Shown here piece by piece: positions 8,554-15,518 of a DNA stretch of 64,000 nucleotides. A model generated the notes under the pieces. That model did not search any database and was not told the DNA's origin. It saw only the letters and a program-made list of their open reading frames with translations. This stretch comes from Alphaproteobacteria bacterium (lineage in GTDB: Bacteria; Pseudomonadota; Alphaproteobacteria; Caulobacterales; Aquidulcibacteraceae). A program made the position numbers and the translations under genes. Each line of letters opens with the position of its first letter. Position 1 is the first letter of the stretch. The stretch is taken from positions 124,001-188,000 of the forward strand of contig JAGWZE010000001.1 in the NCBI GenBank assembly GCA_018969015.1. The letters run 5' to 3'.

Positions 8554-8762
8554 CGCGACGATCCCGGCTGCACAAGCGTGACGGCAAGGCCGAGCGCCGC
8601 CGCGACGGCCAGGGCCTTGCCTATATGCGAGGTCGGCTTCCCGCCCTCGAGATCGACGATGAACCGGACGCCCACTCCCGCCGCTCCGGCGAGCTGGTCC
8701 TGCCGCAAGCCCTGAGCCTTGCGGGCGGCGCGGATCGCGGCTCCGAATTCTTCAGCGGTCAC
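8550..8762 (-). CDS. HipB-like XRE antitoxin, module 1
   Basis: A 70-residue helix-turn-helix protein (AIRAARKAQGLRQDQLAGAAGVGVRFIVDLEGGKP) of the type paired with HipA-like kinases (Y4mF/HipB class). I place the start at GTG 8762 because GGAGAG sits 4 bases upstream on the minus strand. An earlier ATG at 8816 would put a perfect 24-bp operator palindrome inside the coding sequence. The protein should bind the palindromes upstream, repress the operon and neutralise the kinase encoded next. Confidence 0.85.
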   Translation of the reverse strand: MTAEEFGAAIRAARKAQGLRQDQLAGAAGVGVRFIVDLEGGKPTSHIGKALAVAAALGLAVTLVQPGSSR

Positions 8763-8770
8763 GGCGCTCT

Positions 8771-8794
8771 CCAAATTCCCGATCGGGAATTTGG
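8771..8794. promoter_or_regulatory. Perfect 24-bp palindrome, operator 1 of HipBA module 1
   Basis: Arms read CCAAATTCCCGA and its exact reverse complement, centred on 8782/8783. It overlaps the Shine-Dalgarno of the antitoxin gene. Its core TTCCCGATCGGGAA recurs in two further copies upstream, so it is the likely antitoxin binding site and lies where bound protein would block transcription of the module. Confidence 0.82.
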
Positions 8795-8817
8795 GGGTCC
8801 GCAGGCTCGAACACAAG

Positions 8818-8844
8818 GCAAATATTCCCGATCGGGTAATTTGC
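8818..8844. promoter_or_regulatory. Operator 2 of HipBA module 1 (imperfect palindrome)
   Basis: The core CCCGATCGGG is perfect, with partly matching flanks (GCAAAT on the left, ATTTGC on the right). The centre is 49 bases from operator 1. Confidence 0.72.
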
Positions 8845-8869
8845 TACCACTGACCGCAAAGGCGCTGCC

Positions 8870-8890
8870 GCTTTCCCGATTGGGAAAAGC
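8870..8890. promoter_or_regulatory. Operator 3 of HipBA module 1 (degenerate palindrome)
   Basis: TTCCCGATTGGGAA has one changed centre base and partly complementary GCT/AGC ends. The centre lies 48 bases from operator 2, so the three sites are almost evenly spaced along the promoter region. Confidence 0.65.
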
Positions 8891-8995
8891 TGACGCACAT
8901 TCATTCGCGTAGCTATCGGTGTAGGAGGTGGCGCAGCGTGTGGCCTCTCATGATCGGCCGCCGTTGCCACTTCAGGACCCGCTGCCACAACTCCC

Positions 8996-9123
8996 GCACC
9001 ATAAATAGTGCAATAAGAAATTTTTTGAGCGTTTTATCGTGCGTCCGCGCGCCCCTGGGTCGCACGCGCGCCAGCCGCACCATAAAGCGTGCATTAAGCG
9101 ATTCAACGCACTATTTTTGGCGC
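8996..9123. promoter_or_regulatory. Operator array of HipBA module 2 (GCAC-N8-GTGC sites)
   Basis: Inverted repeats with an 8-base spacer occur at 8996-9011 and 9077-9092 (both GCAC-N8-GTGC), and as variants at 9027-9042 (GAGC-N8-GTGC) and 9108-9123 (GCAC-N8-GCGC). The sites fall into two pairs, each 31 bases apart (8996/9027 and 9077/9108). The E. coli HipB operator likewise has short half-sites around an N8 spacer. The last site ends directly against the antitoxin ATG. Confidence 0.75.
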
Positions 9124-9450
9124 ATGAAAAACTCCTTTGCAGTCCAAGCCCTCCCCCTGCCAGTCCGCAGCGCCCTCACCAAGCTGGGCGCGGACATCTC
9201 GACCGCGCGCCGGCTGAGAGGCATTTCCGTGCAGTTGATGGCAGAGCGCGCCCTCGTTGGCCGCAACACGATCACCCGCCTCGAGCGCGGCGATCCCGGC
9301 GTTTCGATCGGCGTCTACGCCACCGTGCTGTTCGTGCTGGGAATGAGCGACCGACTCGCGATGCTTGTGGATCCATCGACAGATGCGGTCGGGCTCGCTC
9401 AGGCGGACGCGCTAGCCCCCAAACGCCCAAGACGGCGAAAGACGGCCTGA
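9124..9450 (+). CDS. HipB-like XRE antitoxin, module 2
   Basis: A 108-residue protein with a central helix-turn-helix (ADISTARRLRGISVQLMAERALVGRNTITRLERG) and a basic, disordered tail ending PKRPRRRKTA. It is longer than and unlike the module 1 antitoxin. The ATG at 9124 is chosen because the upstream frame runs through the operator repeats. The gene is separated from its HipA partner by one base (TGA-G-ATG), so the two are co-translated. It should bind the N8-spaced inverted repeats just upstream. Confidence 0.85.
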   Translation: MKNSFAVQALPLPVRSALTKLGADISTARRLRGISVQLMAERALVGRNTITRLERGDPGVSIGVYATVLFVLGMSDRLAMLVDPSTDAVGLAQADALAPKRPRRRKTA

Positions 9451-9451
9451 G

Positions 9452-10810
9452 ATGGAACGCGAACTCGAGGTCTGGATCGATCTGGCCGGGACGCCCGTGC
9501 GTGTTGGGCGCCTCTTCGTCCGCGCCAAAGCGAACCGGGAAACGTCCTCCTTTGCCTATGACCCGTCGTGGCTGAAGCAACCGGCGCGGTTTGCACTCGG
9601 ACCGTCGCTGATGCTCGCCGAGGGGCAATTCCACTCCGACCGCCCGCTGTTCCAGGCGTTTACGGACGCGGCCCCCGATTCCTGGGGCCAGCGCCTGCTG
9701 CGGAAACACGAGCGCAACGACGCCAAGACCAACCGCCGCACGCCTCGAACGATGTTGCAGGCCGACTATCTGCTAGGTGTCAGCGACGAAACGCGCATGG
9801 GCGCGCTCCGTTTCAAGGACGTGGGCGGGACGCATTTCTTGTCCGCCAGCGCAGAGCCGGTCCCGCCTTTGATCGAGATCGGCCGCCTGCTCAATGCGGC
9901 TGCGCGCTTCGACAAGGGTTCGGAAACGCCGCAGGACCTGGCGCTGGTGCTGGCCCCCGGGACCTCACTCGGCGGGGCTCGCCCGAAGGCGACCGTCCGC
10001 GACAAGGATGGCGCGCTGCTGATGGCGAAGTTTCCCAAGGCGGGAGACGACTGGCCTGTGATTCTGTGGGAGGCGGCGACGCTTGACCTGGCCGCCAAAG
10101 CTGGGATCGACGTCGCGTCAGGCCGGCTCGAAAAGGTCGCCCGGAAACCGGTGCTGCTCCTACGCCGATTCGATCGCGCAGGCGTTGCGCGGGTTCCGTT
10201 CCTTTCGGCGATGACGGCGCTCGACGCCCAGGATCACGAGAACCGCCAGCGTTCCTACCTTGAGATCGCCGATTTCATTCGCGTGGAGGGCGCGGCGACC
10301 CCGGCCGATCTCGCGCAGCTCTGGCGACGGATGATGTTCAACGTGCTGGTTTCGAACACCGACGACCACCTGCGAAATCACGGGTTCCTCCGGGCGGAGA
10401 AAGGTTGGCGCCTGGCGCCCGCCTACGACATGAACCCGACGCCGACGGACGTGAAGCCGCGGATCCACGCGCTTGCGCTCGACGAGACGGATCCGACTGC
10501 TGCGGCCGAAACCTTGCTGGCGATCGCCCCGCGGTTCGGGCTGACGAGCGCTGCGGCCCGCGAGATCGCCGCTGAGGTCGGCGCGGCAGTGTCGGGCTGG
10601 GCGAGCGTCGCCAAAGCCGTCGGACTCAAGGCGGGCGACATCGAGCGGATGGAGTCAGCGTTCGAACACGACGACGCCGTTACGGTCCGCAAGCTCGGGA
10701 CGCGTTCGGGATCGGTCGACCAGCCCACGAGGCGACCGACAAGCACGCGAAAAGCAACCCAGGCGCCCGCTCAGCCAACCGCACTGCGCCGACGGCCGAG
10801 AAAGACCTGA
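9452..10810 (+). CDS. HipA-family toxin kinase, module 2
   Basis: A 452-residue HipA homologue only distantly similar to module 1. It has the N-terminal subdomain (YDPSWLKQPARFALGPSL), the glycine-rich GTSLGGARPK (170-179), the catalytic loop NTDDHLRN (302-309) and the metal-binding Asp326 in AYDMNP. The kinase core looks complete. The last about 40 residues form a Thr/Arg/Pro-rich basic extension (ending LRRRPRKT) that HipA proteins normally lack and that may bind nucleic acid. The target is not predictable from sequence. It follows its antitoxin directly. Confidence 0.9.
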   Translation: MERELEVWIDLAGTPVRVGRLFVRAKANRETSSFAYDPSWLKQPARFALGPSLMLAEGQFHSDRPLFQAFTDAAPDSWGQRLLRKHERNDAKTNRRTPRTMLQADYLLGVSDETRMGALRFKDVGGTHFLSASAEPVPPLIEIGRLLNAAARFDKGSETPQDLALVLAPGTSLGGARPKATVRDKDGALLMAKFPKAGDDWPVILWEAATLDLAAKAGIDVASGRLEKVARKPVLLLRRFDRAGVARVPFLSAMTALDAQDHENRQRSYLEIADFIRVEGAATPADLAQLWRRMMFNVLVSNTDDHLRNHGFLRAEKGWRLAPAYDMNPTPTDVKPRIHALALDETDPTAAAETLLAIAPRFGLTSAAAREIAAEVGAAVSGWASVAKAVGLKAGDIERMESAFEHDDAVTVRKLGTRSGSVDQPTRRPTSTRKATQAPAQPTALRRRPRKT

Positions 10811-10995
10811 GCACGCCCAATCGACAGCACACGGAACCCGGAGGAATAGCGCGAATCCAGACGAGAGATTGGTGGCAAGATAAAATGCGCCGCAGCGTCG
10901 AGATCCGCAGCGCATTGTCTGCACATCTTTTTTTCGCAGGTCATTGTGGGACACGACGCAACGAGTTCGGACGATCACGACTTGGAGCGCGCGCA
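10811..10995. other. Non-coding stretch before relaxase gene; candidate oriT
   Basis: No gene is visible. An inverted repeat, AATGCGC (10884-10890) and GCGCATT (10910-10916), has a 19-base loop and lies about 80 bases before the relaxase start. Relaxase genes often sit beside their transfer origin, so this is a plausible oriT. No nic-site consensus was recognised. Confidence 0.3.
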
Positions 10996-12998
10996 ATGGC
11001 CAAATGGGATGGCGAAGACCGGCTGAGAGGCTTCTCCGGCAAATCGCGAACCGCGAATGACGTCAGCGCGGCGAGGTTTCCGCGCGCGTCGCTCGCGGGC
11101 TCGAGCAAGCGCGATCGCGCCGCCTGGTTCAATCGCAAGACCGGCGCAGGCGCCGTCAAACTCGCGCCCGAGCGCCCAGCGGGAAGCCAGCGCGTGATCG
11201 TCAAGACGCGTGTCGTCGTGCACGCGAAGGTCGGGGGCGGCGGCGGCGCGGGCGGGATGATGCGCCACACGCTCTATGTCGAGCGCGACGGCGCCGGCCG
11301 CGACGGCGACGAGGTCCACGTCTTCGATCGTGACCAGGATCGCGCCGATGGCGCCGCCTTCGTCGATCGCTGCGAGAACGACCGGCACCATTTCCGCGTC
11401 ATCATCTCCCCCGAGCGCGGCGACGAGATGGCGAGCCTGCCGGACTACACGCGCGACCTGATGCGCGAGGTCGAGGCCGATCTCGGCACGCAGATCGACT
11501 GGATCGCGGCGGAGCATCACGACACCGGCCGCCCGCACGTCCACCTCCTGATCCGCGGCGTGCACGAGAACGGGCGCGATCTCGTCATCCCGCGCGAGTA
11601 TGTTTCCCACACCTTCCGGCATCGCGCGGAAGAGATCGCCACGCGCGAGCTCGGTCTGCGCCGCGAGAACAGTCTCTCCGAGCAGCTGGACCGCGCCGAT
11701 GAGCGCGCGGCCAGGGCCGAACGGATGACGCACCTGGACGAGCTCCTCCTAGAACGCGCCCGCGAGCACGAGATCCGGATCAAGGACCTGCCGGAAGCCA
11801 CGCGCGACCGCGCGCCCCTCGTCCAACGGCTCAATCACCTCGAGGGCCTGGGTCTCGCCGAACGCACCGCCCCCGATACCTGGCGTCTCGATCCGGACCT
11901 CGAGACGCGCCTCATTCGCCTCGAGGACGCCCGCGACCGCGAGCGGGCGGCGGCACGGATTCTCGCGCACGAGGACCGCGGGTACGAGCCCGATCGCACG
12001 CGGGCCCTCGAGGACAGCCATTCCACCCATCGCGCCGTCGGCCGCCTCGTCGGCTTTGAGCCACTGACGCACCGGGCCGACGGCCCCACGCTCATCGCCA
12101 TCGAGGGCGTCGACGGGAAACTCTGGACCGCGCGCGTGAGCCGACAAGATGAGCTGCGCGGACTCAACGGCGTCGGTCGCGGTGCGATCGTCTCCATGCA
12201 ACGCGCCCCGCCTGACTTGAAACCCTCCGACCGCACCATTCTCGCGATCGCCGGCGAAGACGGGATCTATTCCGCCGAACGCCACAAGGAGCTCATCCCA
12301 ACAGATCAGCAGAAATACTCGACATGCACGTCCGCCGGCTCGAGGCGCTGCGCATGAGCGGCGGCGTCGAGCGCACGCCGGACGGGCAGTTCCTGCTTCC
12401 CGGCAACTATGCGGAACGGGTGTTGCGCCTCGAAGGCCGCGGCGCCCGCGAAAGCGCGAAGGTGCAGCTCCTCGATCCGCACTCGATCCAGCAGCAGGCG
12501 CGCTACCACGGGCCGACGTGGCTGGATCAGGTCATGACTGACAAGGTCGACCGCACCCACTTCGCGCGCGCGCACTTCGGCGTCGAGATCGAGCAGGCCA
12601 TGCAAACGCGGCTACAGACGCTCGTGTCGCTGGGCGCCGGCGTGCGCCAAGGCCAGAGCGTCGCGCTCTACGAGGGCTGGCAAAACCAGCTTCAGCGCAT
12701 GGAACGCGCCCTCATGCTGCAGCGGATCGAGCGCGAGACGGGCCGCGTGGCCGACGTCGCCCGCGACGGCGACCGTGTCCATGGCGTCTTCGTGAGCCGC
12801 ATCCACGCCGCCGAAAAGAGCTACGCCCTCCTCGTCCACGACCGCACCGCAACCCTCGTCCCGTGGCGGCCGGACATGGACCGCGCGATCAACCAGTTCA
12901 TGGCTGGGCAGGTGAGCGGGCGGACGACGGACTTCAAGTACGGGAAGGGCGTGGAGCAGGCGGTGAAGAGGGACTTGGGGCGGGGGCTGGATCGGTAG
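10996..12998 (+). pseudogene. DUF3363-type relaxase (VirD2-like), frameshifted near 12300
   Basis: The first frame (10996-12357) carries the relaxase domain: a putative catalytic Tyr in HTLYVERDG, FRVIISPERG, and the metal-binding HHDTGRPHVH. The second frame (coding to 12998) continues with the expected HVRRLEALR...VERTPDGQF and the rest of the DUF3363 domain. The join lies around 12290-12325, where one reading gives TDQQKYSTC and the other EILDMHVRR. Relaxases of this type nick oriT of integrative or mobilizable elements. Start ATG 10996 has GGAG 8 bases upstream. The nuclease half could still be made as a 453-residue truncated protein. Frameshift may be real decay or a sequencing error. 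No type IV secretion genes are present. Confidence 0.85.
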
Positions 12999-13194
12999 CT
13001 AGGCGCTTCTGAAGGACTACGCGTTGGGTGCTTAAGCCCGTCACATACTTCGGCGCGGAAGAAGCCCTATCGGATCGGCTCGAGTAGCAGTCAATCCGGA
13101 TGTTCGTTACGAGACGGCCGACGACAATCTTTGGCCCATCGCAGTCAGGCGCATGCGCCCGCCAAGAACGTGATGGGCGGATGGCGCGTTCGCC

Positions 13195-13680
13195 TCATCG
13201 GCTAAACGGCACGTGGCCTTCGAAGAACAAGGTGGCAAATAAACTCGCCATCGAAGCGACGCCGCCGAAGGCGCACAGCCAGATGGCTGCAATTTCGATA
13301 CCCGAGCGCACATTGATGACGTCGGCGAACTGGTGGAGCGCCTCCCATGGGTCATCCGAATAGCGCCAGCGCCCATAAGACATCGAAACGATGGACAAGG
13401 CGGAGCAAAGGATCAGCGCCAAAAATCCGAGACCCGCAACGCGCAACCAGGGGCTGTCGGGGCTCAGATAGGCGATCGTGTCAGGGCTTGCGGCAAACTG
13501 GACAAGATCGCTTGCTATCAGGAGACCGGAAAAACCCAGCAATGCGCCGCACTTGTTGTGGTGGTCCTGATCTCTATAGCGCAGGCTCTCGACAATGAGC
13601 TGCGTGGGTTCGTCCATCGCGATGAGCGCCGCCCAACGCTTGCGTCCTCTGAGTTCCGGCGTCAGTTTTTCAGTTGGCAT
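13195..13680 (-). CDS. Three-helix membrane protein of unknown function
   Basis: The 161-residue protein has a soluble N-terminal helix containing RDQDHHNK, a hydrophobic pair (CGALLGFSGLLIASDLV and WLRVAGLGFLALILCSALS), a cytosol-length linker (SYGRWRYSDDPWEALHQFADVINV) and a third helix near the C-terminus. Start ATG 13680 has GAGGGA in front. It lies inside the mobile-element remnant and faces its flanking relaxase. The layout (helix, two-helix hairpin, linker, one helix) recalls small membrane effectors of cyclic-nucleotide defence systems, but no cyclase gene is nearby and I recognise no signature. I assign no function. Confidence 0.6.
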   Translation of the reverse strand: MPTEKLTPELRGRKRWAALIAMDEPTQLIVESLRYRDQDHHNKCGALLGFSGLLIASDLVQFAASPDTIAYLSPDSPWLRVAGLGFLALILCSALSIVSMSYGRWRYSDDPWEALHQFADVINVRSGIEIAAIWLCAFGGVASMASLFATLFFEGHVPFSR

Positions 13681-13901
13681 GGCGTTCCCTCTATTCTGGT
13701 TCGACGAGAGGTTACTTCGACGACATGGCCGAAGGCGGCCTTCGGCGTTCCCGCGGGCAACGGCAGATAGACTGTCTTTTTTACGCAGATCCCCGCCAAT
13801 GACCAAGAACGGCGAGTTCCTGCCAAAGGCCTATGAACCGTGAATGTCTTTCGTCGGGCCAAATCTCGCCCTGCGAACAGAGCAGCGTCCGCCCTCGTTG
13901 C

Positions 13902-14294
13902 CTAGTCAAATGCGGAGCGCTCATGGCGCGCGCCAACGAGCTGCTCGCGATCTGCGGAACCCGACTGGTCGCTGGCCCATTCGAGTAAGTCGACCTCGCC
14001 GTCAGCAAGCTTAGGCCGGCGCGGGCGGCGCGGCCTGTTCAATTTGTCGCGCTCGACTCGGAGAGGGCTCAGGCGCCGCGCTTTCTCGAATACGAGCCGT
14101 CCGCCAAAGCGCGCCATTGCCGCATCCAGCTCCGCGAGTTCGCTGGCGAGCCAGAACACGCGCCCAGCAATGACGCGCGGCGGCGGAAACCCGGGTACGA
14201 CCTTGCTCGCGCGCCAAAGGGTTGCGCGGCTCACGCCGAGTGCACCCACAATTTGCTTTAGCGGAACCCGATCGTCCTGGTCTATCGCAACCAT
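13902..14294 (-). CDS. AlpA-like helix-turn-helix DNA-binding protein
   Basis: A 130-residue protein. The N-terminal half reads as a small winged or excisionase-type helix-turn-helix (VPLKQIVGALGVSRATLWRAS ... VIAGRVFWLASELAELDAAM), the rest is basic (LNRPRRPRRPKL). Such proteins commonly regulate excision or transfer in integrative elements. ATG 14294 has a GGAG about 6 bases upstream, which is why I do not use the longer frame that continues antisense of the next gene. It lies 80 bases downstream of another HTH gene on the same strand and probably shares its transcript. Confidence 0.6.
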   Translation of the reverse strand: MVAIDQDDRVPLKQIVGALGVSRATLWRASKVVPGFPPPRVIAGRVFWLASELAELDAAMARFGGRLVFEKARRLSPLRVERDKLNRPRRPRRPKLADGEVDLLEWASDQSGSADREQLVGARHERSAFD

Positions 14295-14374
14295 CCCCAC
14301 TCCGGATTGGCAGGGCATCACGCCAACCGGCGACCGCCAATGCCGTTCGCGCCCGACGTGAGCCCGGCCAGCCC

Positions 14375-14653
14375 CTAGATCCCCGTGAGCGAGCGCCGCG
14401 GCGGCGTTGGCGCTTTCCGCGGCTCCGCCGAACTCCGGCGTGGGGCGCAGATCAGCGTCGCCAGGTAGGCATCCAAATGGCTCCTGCGGTACATCGCCCG
14501 CATCCCGACGTGGGTGCAGAGCGGGCCAGTGCCGTCGTGGAACTTCCGGGCGAGCGTCTGGGGCGCCGTGGTGAGCCCCCGCTCGGTCAGGTAGCGCGCC
14601 GCTTCCTTGCGCGACAGCAGGCGTTCGGGACGAAGTGCGTCGGTCACGTTCAT
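14375..14653 (-). CDS. Helix-turn-helix protein, mobile-element type
   Basis: A 92-residue protein with LLSRKEAARYLTERGLTTAPQTLARKFHDGTGP, the classic excisionase-like helix-turn-helix seen beside DUF3363 relaxases in alphaproteobacterial integrative elements, followed by a short Arg/Pro-rich tail. A near-perfect ribosome binding site (AAGGAGG, 6-base spacing) marks the ATG at 14653. It is probably the first gene of a leftward pair with the AlpA-like gene. Its presence supports the view that 10.8-15 kb is what remains of an integrative or mobilizable element. Confidence 0.7.
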   Translation of the reverse strand: MNVTDALRPERLLSRKEAARYLTERGLTTAPQTLARKFHDGTGPLCTHVGMRAMYRRSHLDAYLATLICAPRRSSAEPRKAPTPPRRSLTGI

Positions 14654-15069
14654 CGAGGTCCTCCTTCATGGCTTCGATGACGACGAGCATTCGCAATCGG
14701 CCGGCGCTCTCAACAGGTTCGTGGTTTCCGGCCGCCACGTCGTTGTTTCCGCCGGATCCGGGCGATTCCGGAAGATTCGAGAGGATCCCATCTCGGGAAA
14801 CGGCAAGCCCGTGTCACGCCGTTTCCCCGCATGTCACAGCGTTGTATGGCGTTTCCCGCGCTTGCGATGCGCCCAAAGTGGAGCCGAGATCTCGAGACAC
14901 GCCGCCCTCAGGCGGTCACGAATCGCATAAGGACTGGTAAACTGTGCCCGATCCAGAGCGATCCAGGCTGATCTAGTCACGCAACGCACGCGGTGTCGTC
15001 TTGAGCGACATGCCAATAGCCAAAGCCGATCGTCTGCGGCAACAACTCGACGGCGGCCGCGGCAAGGTC
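14654..15069. other. Gene-free stretch at the right part of the mobile-element remnant
   Basis: I see no coding region, tRNA or integrase in these 416 bases. It includes three tandem 10-base repeats (listed separately) and ends at the stop of the truncated panE. No clear attachment-site duplication was found by eye. Confidence 0.5.
14950..14979. repeat. Three 10-bp tandem repeats, GATCCAG type
   Basis: The units are GATCCAGAGC, GATCCAGGCT and GATCTAGTCA. The first 16 bases (ATCCAGAGCGATCCAG) recur exactly at 29802-29817, where four such units occur, so this is a dispersed short element and not local slippage alone. Confidence 0.6.
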
Positions 15070-15410
15070 CTACGCGTCAGTTCTGCTCTTTAGGGCCGTT
15101 GACTGCGCAAGCACGCGAGTAAGGCCAAGAATGGCGTCCATCGCGGGCGTCTCGACGCCGACACTCCTCGCGATTTCACGCGGCGCAGCAAGGAGTGCGT
15201 CCACCTCGAGTGGGCGTCCCGCTTCGACATCCTGCAGCATCGACGTTTTGAATGCGCCGAGCTTACGCGTGACGGCAAGCCGATCCTCCCCGCTTTCGGC
15301 GATGTCGCAGCCGATGCGTCGCCCCGTCTCGGCGGCCTCGGCCATGACGGCGAGAATGAACGCACGAACGCGCGGGCTTGTTTCACTGCGGCGCAGGCGC
15401 CCACCCCGGA
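15070..15410 (-). pseudogene. panE: 2-dehydropantoate 2-reductase fragment (C-terminal domain only)
   Basis: The last about 100 codons encode the ketopantoate reductase C-terminal domain: SPRVRAFILAVMAEA, KLGAFKTSMLQDVEAGRP and LEVDALL...GVETPAMDAI are diagnostic. Upstream of about 15400 the frame loses all resemblance, and neither the NADPH-binding GxGxxG domain nor a proper start is present, so about two thirds of the gene is missing. PanE makes pantoate for coenzyme A, and this copy cannot be functional. The break may mark where the mobile element or a deletion rearranged the locus. The exact left limit of homology is uncertain. Confidence 0.8.
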
Positions 15411-15518
15411 GGCGGCGTGACCGGCGCGCCCGGACACAATGCGGCCAAGGCGACCCTGCGAAGCTGGCGCTGAGAATCGAGGACGCATAGCGCCCCGGGG
15501 CGCCAAACGATCCCGTCC

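Noticed and set aside
15488-15505. Perfect palindrome GCGCCCCGGGGCGC after the first chemoreceptor gene
   Set aside because: There is no loop or T-tract, so it cannot form a normal terminator; such palindromes are expected by chance at this GC content.
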